From positions 2,307,378 to 2,371,377 of the forward strand of contig NC_083582.1 in the NCBI RefSeq assembly GCF_027579695.1: a stretch of 64,000 nucleotides of DNA, read 5' to 3'. The notes under the pieces are model-generated. The model had not been told where the DNA came from and did not search any database. It was given only the letters and a program-made list of their open reading frames with translations. Made by a program: the position numbers and the translations under genes. Position 1 is the first letter of the stretch. Each line of letters starts with the position of its first letter. Positions 54,719 through 64,000 of this stretch are shown here, one piece after another. The stretch is from Neoarius graeffei. Lineage: Eukaryota > Chordata > Actinopteri > Siluriformes > Ariidae.

Positions 54719-55415
54719 CTTTATAACTCTCTGCAGTTCTCCTCAGTTCTCCTCCTGTGGGCAGCTCCATTCACCGAGAACCAAAAGCGACTCCCAGAAG
54801 TGTCAGTGCTCTTGTCGAGCTCTTCTCCACACATCTTTAGCTTCATTTTCTCACTGAGGAAACACATTTCATCTTTAAAAAACAGCGCGTCTCAGACCTT
54901 TGGCAGTCCTGCAAATCCTAAAAAATATCTAAACATCTAAATGTTCTTTATTCTGTAGATCCAACAAGATAACAGATGCTTACAAAAGTCAAGATCACAT
55001 TCTCCTAAACTAACATCTGCACCTGCCCGAACCCTGCCCTGTCTCTGCCTCCCTGATGATGAGAAGCGGATCTCTGTGATCATCATCACCTGCCCTTATT
55101 CATGTTAAAGTGGATCATCAGTGTCCAGCAGTGAACAGGACACCAGGGTTTGGACTTCAATCCAGGAGAGACTCTGTGGCATGAACTGAAAACCTTCTGT
55201 TCAACAACATTCTCCATTTCCTTTTCAGAGTTGGAATTTTGCAGTGAGTTATGGAAGAAAATACCAAAATCACAATGTGCAACTTTTCTATATTTAAAAA
55301 TAAAACAAATCTGAAACATCTCATTAATAATCAGTGCAAAAGCACAGTTCACACTGACGGGGTGAAGAAAAATCAACTGAGCCATTTTTATGTTTTATAT
55401 TCAAATAAATCTGAG
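54719..55415. other. no gene recognised
   Basis: There is no supported feature in this AT-rich stretch. Confidence 0.5.
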
Positions 55416-55418
55416 GAG

Positions 55419-55461
<43 letters not shown>

Positions 55462-56160
55462 GTTCAATTTATATAGTGCCTTTCAAAAAACCCAAGGACG
55501 CTTTACAATTATAGACAAAGAAAAAAAAAGACAATAAAAAATAATAAATAAATAAATGAATAAATAATAAAAAATAAAAGTAAAAAGTCCACCAAGTAGG
55601 GGTCAAGATGTAATTTCAGTGGTGTACCAGCCACAGTCCCACCAAAAGGCACATGAAAACAAGTCCCACATCTCCAGCACAGCCGCCGTGACGTCGTCAG
55701 CCACATCGCGCGAACACCATGCCGTGGATCCACAAAGTGAGCACAGAAGCTCCGCCACGCAGAGCGCTGGTGTCCCAAACCACCTGCACAGCTGCCGCGA
55801 CCCCACCGAGCAACATCGCTCGGAACATCACGCCAAGCGTTAAAGCACAGAGCGCTGGACAACCACGAATGTTAAATGAGCAACGAGCTCACTGCAGTCC
55901 ACAGCTGGGAGCGCAGGCATCGCCCACGGCGAACCAAGGCCTGGAGGGAACCAACGCCCAAAACTAGATCCGGAGCTACACCACAACCGGCGGACAAAAC
56001 ACTCAAACAAACATCAAACTACACAAACACACAGAAAAAAATAAATAAATAAAATGAAAAATTGAAAAAGAAAGAAAATAAAAATAAAAAAGCTCTGGTG
56101 AGAAGCGGCAGCCAGAATGCGCACGACGTACTCTCAACCGGAAACGGAAACGGAAAAAAA
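55416..56160 (-). mobile_element. retroposon with (TTA)n tail
   Basis: On the minus strand it begins with gtttccggttgagagtacgt near 56150, has a GC-rich middle, and ends GCGTCCTTGGGTTTTTTGAA ... ATAAATTGAACTTATTATTA with the (TTA)n run at 55420-55461. A simple-repeat 3' tail fits target-primed retroposition. The tail resembles those of fish LINE-driven SINEs; no reverse transcriptase is present. Open frames inside lack known domains. Confidence 0.6.
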
Positions 56161-56319
56161 AAATCCAGTGATTTGATAAAATAATTTATTTAATTCTGTT
56201 TCTATAGAGATTCATTTCTGAAGGAGCAAGAAAAAAATCCTATACTATAAATTAAAAAGATTAATAATCACAGGGGGTCAATACTTTCTCGAGTCACTGT
56301 AAAAGCTTAAAGGAATAAA

Positions 56320-56396
56320 TCCATCCATTATCTATGCCACTTATCCATTACGGGTTGTGAGGGAAGCCGGAGCCAATCCCAGCTGGCTTCATGTGA
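56320..56396. repeat. degenerate SINE-tail-like fragment
   Basis: The phrases ccatccattatctatgccac and agccggagccaatcccagct resemble the 3' half of the SINE family in this window (ggagcctatcccagctg) but are strongly diverged. The palindromic element starts right after it. Confidence 0.5.
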
Positions 56397-56634
56397 CCCT
56401 TATGAAAAAATCCTATAGTTATATACTATAGTTATACTATAGTCATCGTGACTATAGTATTTTGATGGTATTTTCGTCACTATAGGACTATACTATAGTA
56501 ATACTATAGTTCTGGAGACTATAGTATTACAGACTATAGTTATAGAAACTATAGTTCTCGAACTATAGTAATGCTATAGTTCGCCAGACTATAGTCAGAT
56601 AACTATAGTATTACTATAGTTCGAGTACTATAAT

Positions 56635-57328
56635 TGTTAGGCTGGGAATTGAACCTGGGTCGCTGGTGTAGTAACCCAGCAAACACCCACTAGGCTAAGC
56701 AGAGGAATTACTCAAGTGCAGAGGAGTGAGATCAAAGCTAGCGTTCAATAAAGTTTATTTGCCAAAGTTCAGATGTCCAGATAAATCCACAGCTTGTGAT
56801 AAAGCAAAATCCACAAAGGTAAAATATCTTCCAGTCAGGCAAATCCAAACACACAGGAGATACAAGAAAAAAAAATCCAAAAGTTCCAACAGTCCAAAAA
56901 ATCCAACACCAAGGGAGAGAAAATCCAAACGCTCAGAAGATACAAAAAGGGCAAAGTTCCAAGAAAACAAAAACAGTCCAAATGTCCCAAAAGAGCAGTA
57001 TTCCAAAAATAAAAGTCAACAGACCAAGGTACGCAGTACAAAAGTGACTAACCATTAAACAGCACAAAGACTCAGTGACTAGAAAACACAAAATGGAGTA
57101 GTATAAATACCCAAAGTAATAGAACACATGACCAGGTCAGAATTGGCAATTAAGACTAGGCGGGACAGTTAACTAAGAACAGGTGGGGCACGAGGCACAT
57201 GACTAACAAAACAAAGAAGCACATGGCTGTCAAAACAAAACACAAATCCCCTAGCTGTCAAAACAAACATGACATGACAAAGATACCATAGCGGCCTCTA
57301 GAGGCCAGGATAGTTACAAAGCCTAACA
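56635..57328 (-). repeat. 3' LTR of the chromovirus (694 bp, promoter intact)
   Basis: It has TG...CA ends. On the minus strand a TATA box (GTATTTATAC, 57101-57110) lies about 25-30 bases upstream of ACTGAGTCTTT (57076-57066), the likely RNA start, and AATAAA is at 56754-56759. It is 203 bp longer than the 5' LTR. Confidence 0.92.
57101..57110 (-). promoter_or_regulatory. LTR TATA box
   Basis: GTATTTATAC on the minus strand stands at the usual distance before the proposed RNA start at 57076. The equivalent sequence is missing from the 5' LTR. Confidence 0.6.
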
Positions 57329-57360
57329 GGACCCCCCCCCCCCCCCCCCCCCCCCCCAAG
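57329..57360 (-). promoter_or_regulatory. G-run at the polypurine-tract position
   Basis: In element orientation about 27 G residues, then TCC, directly precede the 3' LTR. This is where the plus-strand primer (polypurine tract) must lie. The run may be an expanded tract. The terminal pol frame reads through it into the LTR. Confidence 0.55.
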
Positions 57361-58957
57361 GAGTGTCTCCTGACGTTCCCAGGGTGATCAGGGTGGGCCA
57401 GATGGAAGTCCCGACAAAGTCCTTTGTCCAAAATGTCCCGAGCGGGGACCCAACAGCGCTCCTCAGGCCCATAGCCCTCCCAGTCAACTAGGTCCTGGAG
57501 ACCGCCGCGGACCAGGCGGGAGTCCAGCAGGCGGCGCACAGTGAACACAGTCTGAAAACGGAGGATGCGGGGAGGCGGGGGATTCCTAGGGGCAGGGGCA
57601 TAAGGGGACGACAGTATGGGCCGCAACAGGGACACGTGGAATGTGGGATTGATTCTCAGAGACCGGGGCAACTGGAGCCGGTAGACAACAGGGTTCACCC
57701 TGCGCACTACCTTGAAGGGGCCAACAAAATGAGGGGCAAGTTTGCTGTTCTCCACCCATAGAGGAAGGTCTTTGGCGGACAACCAAACCCGCTGCCCAGG
57801 GCGAAAACTGTGGGCAGGCCGTCTGTGGCAGTTGGCCTGAGTCTGGTTGGCCCTGGAAGTATGGATGAGAGTCCTCCGAACCGTGTTCCAGGTCTTGCGA
57901 CACCGTCTCAGGAAGTGATTGACCGAGGGCACCCCAGCATCCTCCTCCTGTTCAGGAAACGAAGGTGGCTGGAACCCGAATTGGCATTGGAATGGAGACA
58001 ACCTGGTGGCCGATGACTGAAGGGTGTTATGGGCGTACTCTGCCCATGGCAACCAGGTGCTCCACGATGTCGGGTTGTCCATAGCCAGGCCTCGCAGGGT
58101 GGTTTCCAGGTCCTGGTTGAGCCTCTCAGTCTGGCCATTAGACTGGGGATGGAACCCAGAGGAGAGGCTGGCAGTGGCCCCGATCAGCTTGCAGAACCCC
58201 TGCCACACTCGGGAGGAGAACTGGGGCCCCCGGTCGGAGACGATGTCCTGCGGGAGTCCAAAGACTCGGAAGACATGAGTGAACATTAATTTGGCAGTCT
58301 CAAGGGCAGAAGGGAGCTTGCATAAGGGTATAAAACGACAGGCCTTTGAGAACCTGTCGACTATAACTAGAATGACAGTGTGACAGTGTTACCTTGTGAA
58401 GCTGGAAGGCCTGTGATGAAGTTGACCGCCACATGGGACCAGGGACGCCGAGGAATGGGCAGAGGGTGCAGGAGACCCTGGGGACGCTGCCGTGGGTTCT
58501 TGCTTCTGGTGCACACTTCACAGGACAGGACGAATGACCTCACTTCTTTCTCCATGTCTGGCCACCAGAAGCGTCTCTTCAAGAAATCCAAGGTCCTCCA
58601 GGCCCCCGGGTGAGCAGTGAGAGGGGATGAATGACCCCACTGGAGAACCTTGGCCCGAGTTTGACGTGGAACGTACAAGAGACCAGGTGGACCCATCCCA
58701 GGACCAGGGTCCTGGTGTTGAGCTTGTCGGACAGCCTCCTCAACACCCCAGCGGACCGGGGCCACAATCTGGGACACAGGGATAATAGGCCCAACTTCGC
58801 TCTCCCTGTTAGTGGAAGAGAACTGTCTGGAAAGAGCGTCAGGTTTGGTGTTCTTCGAGCTGGGGTGGTACGACAGGGTGAAATCAAACTGACTGAAGAA
58901 CAAGGCCCACCTAGCCTGTCGTGGATTAAGTCTCTTGGCTTGCTGGAGGTACTCCAG
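57361..58957 (-). pseudogene. integrase and chromodomain of the chromovirus
   Basis: Reading down from 58957: end of RNase H (LEYLQQAKRLNPRQARWALF), the integrase zinc-binding domain (TLDFLKRRFWWPDM, LSCEVCTRSK), and the core start WSHVAVNFITGLPAS. An 8-bp tandem duplication at about 58374-58389 shifts the frame. The next open stretch (58286 down) has VSDRGPQFSSRVW (second catalytic Asp) and HPQSNGQTERLNQDLE (Glu), the barrel (RPGQRVWLSAKDL, KLAPHFVGPFKVVRR), and a chromodomain (LVDWEGYGPEERCWVPARDI). Chromodomains of this group bind modified histones and steer insertion. The stop lies in the 3' LTR after the G-run. Confidence 0.88.
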
Positions 58958-59442
58958 GTTTTTGTGGTCCGTCCAAACCAGGAATGGATGTTGAGCTCCC
59001 TCCAGCCAGTGCCTCCACTCCTCAAGGGCCAGTTTGACAGCAAGCAGTTCTCGATCACCCACGTCATAACGGGACTCCGCAGGACTCAGACGGTGGGAGA
59101 AGTATGTGCAGAAGGGAGTCTGACGTTTTTTCTGGTTTTTGTGGTCCGTCCAAACCAGGAATGGATGTTGAGCTCCCTCCAGCCAGTTTGACAGCAAGCA
59201 GTTCTCGATCACCCACATCATAACGGGACTCCGCAGGACTCAGATGGTGGGAGAAGTATGTGCAGAAGGGAGTCTGGCGTTTTTTCTGGTTTTTGTGGTC
59301 CGTCCAAACCAGGAATGGATGTTGAGCTCCCTCCAGCCAGTGCCTCCACTCCTCAAGGGCCAGTTTGACAGCAAGCAGTTCTCGATCACCCACGTCATAA
59401 CAGGACTCCGCAGGACTCAGACGGTGGGAGAAGTATGTGCAG
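58957..59442 (-). repeat. internal tandem triplication within RNase H
   Basis: A 177-bp segment starting ggtttttgtggtccgtccaa occurs at 58957, 59134 and 59288. The middle copy lacks 23 bp (the part tgcctccactcctcaagggc and a few bases). The unit encodes [19 protein letters not shown] and FLVWTDHKN of RNase H. 177 bp keeps the frame, while the shortened copy does not. Confidence 0.93.
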
Positions 59443-61090
59443 GGGTGCAACCTTCCATCCGAGCATTGAGAGAGGACAGCGCAGATGCCACTGTCTGAAG
59501 CGTCCACCTTGACAATGAAGGGTTGCGATGTGTCAGGGAGGACCAGAATAGGTGCAGTACAGAAGCGGTGCTTGAGTCCTTGAAAGCCTTCTCTGCCTGA
59601 GGAGACCAGACAAAGGGCCCTCCTGTCCTTTTGGTGAGGTCAGATATGGGCGCTGCTACCGAACTGAAGTTTCTGACAAACTTGCGGTAGAAGTTAGCAA
59701 ATCCTAAAAACCGCTGAACTCCTTTCACGGACTCTGGGGTGGGCCAGTCCCAGATGGCCAGGGTCTTGGCTGTATCCATCTGAAGTTGTCCCATCCGTAG
59801 AATAAAGCCCAGAAAGGAGACCTCTGGGACATGAAATTCACATTTCTGGGCTTTCACAAACAGATTATTTTTCAGCAGCCTCTGAAGAACCTGACGGACA
59901 TGGTGGCGGTGCTCATGCAAGTACTTGGAAAATATTAAAATGTCGTCAAGGTAAACAAAAGCATATCTGTTGATCATATCCCTCAGGACGTCATTGATAA
60001 GGGCCTGAAAGACTGCTGGTGTGTTGGTAAGTCCAAAGGGCATCACTTGGTACTCATAGTGTCCCGATGGGGTGTTAAAAGCAGTCTTCCATTCGTCTCC
60101 CTGACGGATACGAATGAGGTGGTATGCATTCCGTAAGTCCAACTTAGTGAAGACTGTAGCACCTTGGAGCAGGTCGAACGCTGTGGACATCAGCGGAAGG
60201 GGATAGCGGTTGCGTACTGTGATCTTATTCAGGCCCCTGTAGTCAATACATGGTCGCAATCCCCCATCCTTCTTGCCGACAAAGAAGAAGCCTGCACCAG
60301 CAGGTGAGGTGGAGGGGTGGATGAATCCCGAGGCCAGGGCGTCCTTGATGTATTCATCCATGGCCTTGCGTTCTGGCTGAGAAAGGGAGAACAGCCTGCC
60401 CTGAGGAGGGGTAGCACCGGGGAGCAAGTCTATGGCACAGTCATAGGCATGGTGAGGAGGAAGAGTGGCGGCCCTACTCTTGCTAAAAACCTCCTTCAAA
60501 TCCCAGTACTCTGTGGGAACTTGAGATAACTCGGTGAGATCAGGGGGCTCAGCAGGAGACACAGGAGAACTAGAGAGCAGACAAGAGGCATGGCATGTAG
60601 GGCCCCATTCCACAACCTGGCTTGTTACCCAATCTATGCGAGGGTTGTGGCGGGTGAACCAAGGAAAGCCTAGAATCACTGGGAACTCTGGTGAATGAAT
60701 CAGGTGCAGGGATATTTCTTCTCTGTGACCTTGAGCATGGAGAAGAACTGGAGAAGTAACTTGGGTGACTCTTCCATCACCTAAAGCTTGGCCATCCAGA
60801 GCAGACACAGACAAAGGAACTTCAAGAGGTACAGTCGGGACATTGATTCTACGGGCAAAGTGAACATCCATAAAATTTCCAGCAGCGCCGGAGTCTAACA
60901 ATGCTTGGCACGAGTGGATGGACTCACCCCAGGAGATGGAGACAGGGATGCAGACTCCTTGGCCAGGAAGTTCGGGAGAGAGGGTAGTCCCCGTCACAAC
61001 CCTCCCTCGGCTGGACAGGATGGTCCTTTTCCCAAGAGCTCGGGACATGATGCTCAGAAATGGCCAGGCTTGCCACAGTAGATGCAGCAC
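59134..61090 (-). pseudogene. zinc knuckle, protease, reverse transcriptase and RNase H of the chromovirus
   Basis: The frame carries a zinc-knuckle CxxC start ([11 protein letters not shown], about 61080, partly in a neighbouring frame), then protease ([18 protein letters not shown]), and reverse transcriptase: [50 protein letters not shown], and the active site [11 protein letters not shown]. Connection and RNase H follow ([18 protein letters not shown]; then, after a frame change near 59550, [14 protein letters not shown]). It would copy the RNA into DNA. The 557-codon open stretch 59417-61090 covers most of it; the triplication then disrupts RNase H. Confidence 0.9.
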
Positions 61091-61190
61091 TTGTCCCTCC
61101 TTCTGCGCTCCCTCTCAGATGCGGAGAGGTGAGTACGGCCAACCTGCATGGGCTCCGGACAATCACTGGAGGAGGTGGACGAACTCCAGG

Positions 61191-61955
61191 TCAAAGCAGT
61201 GAGGTAAGGAAGCTCAAGTTTTGGCTACGCTCTCTAATCCTGTTATCCAGGTGAATGGCATGTGAGATCAGAGTTTCAAGGTCACTTGGGCAACCTATAG
61301 AGGCCAGAACGTCTTTGATGGGGTCAGACAGACCATGGTGGAAAGCTGAAACCAGGTCAGTCTCATTCCATCCACTGACTGCTGCGAGCATCTGGAACGA
61401 GATGGTGTAGTCTGCGACACTTCCTCCCTGCCGGATGGACATGAGCTTCCTGGCTGCACCTTTGCTGATGTCTGACTGATCGAAGACACGAAGCATCTCC
61501 TCCGCAAACATCTTGAAATCGGAACACTCGGGTCCCTGTCTCTGCCAGATGGCTGTTACCCAAGCTCATGCCTTATCAGCTAACAATGTTATCACATATG
61601 CAATCTTGCTGCGGTCAGTAGTGTAGGTGGTAGACTGTTGCTCAAAGGTGAGTTGACAATGGGTTAGGAACTCCCGGCACTCACCGTGCTTGCCGTCATA
61701 CCTCTGTGGTGCAGGAAGGCGGGGTTCATGAGGTGAAGGAGGCAGCGTGGCCGGAGGCACTAGAGCTGGAGCAGATGGTGGAGCAGGAGCAGAGGGAGGA
61801 TCCGGAGGAGGAGATGGGGGCAGAGGAGTCAGCTGTGCAAGGGCATTCCCAATTTGCTGAAGCCGTGCATCGTGGCAAGCAAGGGTCTCTTCTTGGCTTA
61901 CAAGTGCTTGTCCATGAGCGTCCATGGTAGCTCCAAAGCTTGTTAAAGCAGCCAT
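61191..61955 (-). pseudogene. gag of the chromovirus
   Basis: The start at 61955 (MAALTSFGATMDAHG) lies shortly after the primer site. A proline-rich segment (LPPSPPPDPPSAPAPP) leads into PQRYDGKHGECREFLTHCQL, the typical gag capsid start. A TGA at 61566-61568 stops it, and the same protein continues VTAIWQRQGPECSDF to MLRVFDQ and SVADYTISFQMLAAVSGW, FHHGLSDPIKDVLA. The stop stands where CGA (Arg) is expected, i.e. a CpG-to-TpG change. A zinc knuckle follows near 61080. Gag would form the particle. Confidence 0.87.
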
Positions 61956-62013
61956 TATCTTCTATAGTTCTGTCAGGTAGACAGCTGAAGAAGTCTCTGC
62001 TGAGTCAGTCATG

Positions 62014-62024
62014 ACTGAGTCTTT
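62014..62024 (-). promoter_or_regulatory. self-priming primer-binding site
   Basis: On the element RNA the 11 bases AAAGACTCAGT, one base after the 5' LTR, are the exact complement of ACTGAGTCTTT at the proposed RNA start in the 3' LTR (57066-57076). Tf1 and sushi elements prime with 11 such bases of their own RNA. Confidence 0.72.
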
Positions 62025-62025
62025 C

Positions 62026-62516
62026 TGTTAGGTTGGGCTGGGAATTGAACCCGGGTCACTGGTGTAGTAACCCAGGAAACACCCACTAGGGTGAGCAGAG
62101 GAATGACTCAAGTGCAGAGGAGTGAGATCAAAGCTAGAGTTCAATAAAGTTTATTTGCCAAAGTTCAGAAGTCCAGATAAATCCACAGCTTGTGATAAAG
62201 CAAAATCCACAAAGGTAAAATATCTTCCAGTCAGGCAAATCCAAACACACAGGAGATACAAGAAAAAAAAAATCCAAAAGTTCCAACAGTCCAAAAAATC
62301 CAACACCAAGGGAGAGAAAGCAAAAAAATCCAAATGCTCAGAAGATACAAAAAGGACAGTTAACTAAGAACAGGTGGGGCACGAGGCACATGACTAACAA
62401 AACAAAGAAGCACATGGCTGTCAAAACAAACACAAATCCCCTAGCTGTCAAAACAAATGACATGACAAAGATACCATAGCGGCCTCTAGAGGCCAGGATA
62501 GTTACAAAGCCTAACA
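62026..62516 (-). repeat. 5' LTR of the chromovirus, 203-bp deletion of promoter
   Basis: It is 491 bp and collinear with the 3' LTR except for one internal deletion (between aaaaagga and cagttaacta), which removes the TATA box and RNA start. The two LTRs also differ by scattered substitutions. Confidence 0.9.
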
Positions 62517-62809
62517 ATAATATTACTAAAGTCAGATAACTATAGTATTACTATAGTTCAAGTACTATAATATTACTATAGTCAGATAACTATAGTATTA
62601 CTATAGTTCGAGTACTATAATATTACTATAGTCTGGAGAACTATAGTTTCTAAAACTATAGTATAGTTATAGTCTGTAATACTATAGTCTCCAGAACTAT
62701 AGTATTACTATAGTATAGTCCTATAGTGACAAAAATACCATCAAAATACTATAGTCACGATGACTATAGTATAACTATAATATATAACTATAGGATTTTT
62801 TCATAAGGG

Positions 62810-63050
62810 GTGGCTTATTAATCTATAGTGATGCTATAGTATTTCTAAATAAGTATAGTACTTCTATAGCACTAAATAATACTGCAGTCTTTATTGGGTA
62901 ACTATAAGAATCCTATAGTTACTAGGTCAGTGTTTTGAATAGCTTTGGTAACTCTACTGTGCTGATAGTAAAACTATAGTAATCCTATAGCTACTACTAT
63001 AGTATTTTTGTATAACCATAGTATTATTATAGTTTTAATGATAATACCAC
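62810..63050. repeat. further CTATAG-rich sequence
   Basis: Words such as tcctatagttact and actatagtatttttg continue past the TIR of the palindromic element, without clear inverted symmetry. It may be a second, related element. Confidence 0.55.
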
Positions 63051-64000
63051 TGTGCCACGGGCGATTGCTCTAAGACAGCAAGGGAGGCTCAGCCTCCTCT
63101 AAAAATGACGAACATCTTGTAGGATGAATTGCGCTAGGCTTATGTTAAAGCCCACCTTATAACATTGCTATTTCAGATCCAGAATCATAGAAATATATGT
63201 GCTCAACCCACTACAGTGTGAAATCATTCCGTTATAACTTTCCCCAGTTCGCCTAATGTGCGCGTGAGTTTTTCCCCCTCGTGACAGCGTGATGCAGCCC
63301 AGCCTCAGTGGACTTCAATGGCATTTGGGAGCTCTGCGCTTTCAATTTCAAAATGCAAGACGATTATTGGACAAATACTGTGAAAACGCCTGCCCACTGG
63401 ACTCCCAGCCTCACAGTGGACTTCAATGGCATTTGGGAGCGATGCACTTTTCAAAATCAAAATGCAAGACGATTATTGGACAAATACTGCGAAAACGCCC
63501 GCCCACCGGACTCCCAGCCTCAGTGCACTTCAATGGCATTTGGGAGCGATGCGCTTTTCAATATCAAAATGCAAGACGATTACTGGACAAATACTGTGAA
63601 AACGCCTGCCCACCGGACTCCCAGCCTCAGTGGACTTCAATGGCATTTGGGAGCGATGCGCTTTTCAATCTCAAAATGCAAGATGATTATTGGATAAATA
63701 CTGCAAAAATGCCCGCCCACGGACTCCCAGCCTCACATGGGAGGGACATGGCAGTTTCCGCAAGGAGACTGGTGATTGGTGAAAGCGGCCGGATATTTTC
63801 TTTGATTGACAGCTCGTTTCAACTATAGACAGGCAGCGGTACAGTGTTGCCAGATTGGGCGGTTTCCCACCCAATTGGGCGGTTTTAAGTGCATTTTGGC
63901 GGGTTTTGAACATATTTTGGGCTGGATAACGTCAGCAGTATCTGGCAAGATCAGTTCAGTCCCATGCGTATTCGCAAGTGCCGTGGTGTATTGTAAGAGA
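63051..64000. mobile_element. copy of the 47197-48645 transposon family, cut by window edge
   Basis: The start (cgggcgattgctctaagaca, gggaggctcagcctcct) and the block at 63840-63950 (tgttgccagattgggcggtt, tggcgggttttgaacatatt) match the reverse complement of the element in the telomere-like array. It contains a four-unit tandem repeat not seen there. Confidence 0.75.
63304..63735. repeat. 107-bp tandem repeat, four copies
   Basis: Units starting at 63311, 63419, 63526 and 63633 share gacttcaatggcatttggga, aaaatgcaagacgattattg and actcccagcctca. They are about 90% alike by eye. The two overlapping open frames here are translations of the repeat. Confidence 0.95.

Larger units (their letters stand above)
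56635..62516 (-). mobile_element. chromodomain Ty3/gypsy element (Tf1/sushi-like chromovirus), 5.9 kb
   Basis: LTRs at 56635-57328 (3') and 62026-62516 (5') start TGTTAGG and end CCTAACA. The TSD ATAAT is exact at 56630-56634 and 62517-62521. On the minus strand the order is gag, protease, reverse transcriptase, RNase H, integrase, chromodomain, with a G-run before the 3' LTR. The primer site is not tRNA-like but can pair with the element's own RNA start. Several stops, a tandem triplication in RNase H, and a deleted 5' promoter make it inactive. Confidence 0.93.
56397..62809. mobile_element. ACTATAGT-rich palindromic DNA element, interrupted by a chromovirus
   Basis: The left end cccttatgaaaaaatcctat (56397) and right end ...ataggattttttcataaggg (62809) are inverted copies. 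The arms (56397-56634 and about 62522-62809) are reverse complements through most of their length, packed with ACTATAGT words. The gypsy element 56635-62516 with TSD ATAAT sits near the centre of the palindrome. Without it the element would be about 530 bp: a foldback-type MITE with no gene. Confidence 0.82.

Noticed and set aside
55509-55967. Three overlapping frames of 74-117 codons
   Set aside because: They lie in a non-coding retroposon and have no domain or conserved motif.

Overview
This window looks like repeat-dense nuclear DNA of a ray-finned (teleost) fish. The evidence is tRNA-derived SINEs of the DANA/Mermaid/AFC type, Tc1-like and hAT DNA transposons with typical fish terminal sequences, CR1/L2/Rex-like and Nimb/I-like LINEs, several clades of Ty3/gypsy element, long CA and minisatellite arrays, and one single-large-exon GTPase of the GVIN/URGCP (very large interferon-inducible GTPase) family, which is greatly expanded in fish. 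An otophysan such as a catfish is a guess from the repeat flavour; the sequence does not prove it.

Only one host gene is convincing: the GVIN-like gene on the + strand at 39939-44930. Its main exon is 40146-44930 and a small in-frame upstream exon is proposed at 39939-40016. SINEs in opposite orientation lie on either side of it. Almost everything else is transposon-derived.

Layout. 1-2026: 5' part of a Gmr1-like gypsy element (minus). 2275-3420: Tc1 and LINE remnants. 3428-8003: a ~32-bp minisatellite split by a 3.66-kb hAT transposon with a perfect 8-bp target-site duplication (TSD). 8004-8709: another gypsy 5' end. 8984-11592: SINE, a common fish repeat and unassigned DNA. 11601-14610: three hAT elements nested one inside another, each with an exact 8-bp TSD. 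15895-24510: a DNA transposon with a decayed transposase gene, interrupted by a complete Gmr1-like gypsy element (15976-20935) and by a Harbinger-like MITE (21902-22537). 25650-29640: LINE, palindrome, LTR and repeat-coding fragments. 31255-34745: a fish interspersed repeat split by a nearly full-length LINE. 34900-38783: possible DIRS remnant, LTRs and a Tc1 transposase split by a solo LTR, and SINEs. 39260-46049: the GVIN-like gene and flanking SINEs. 46831-54020: ~5.7 kb of telomere-like CCCATAA/CACACA tandem repeat interrupted by a transposon. 54210-54710: gypsy 3' end next to a transposon end. 55416-56160: a retroposon. 56397-62809: a large ACTATAGT-rich palindromic element with a chromodomain gypsy element (56635-62516) inserted in it. 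63051-64000: another copy of the transposon that interrupts the telomere-like array.

The nested insertions, most with readable TSDs, give relative insertion ages in several places. The two gypsy lineages differ in mechanism. The Gmr1-like elements carry a SCAN-like domain in gag, place integrase upstream of reverse transcriptase, and have a tRNA-Phe primer-binding site. The chromodomain element has an 11-nt self-complementary primer site of the Tf1/sushi kind, and its 5' LTR has lost its promoter. Several single stop codons fit CGA-to-TGA decay at methylated CpG.
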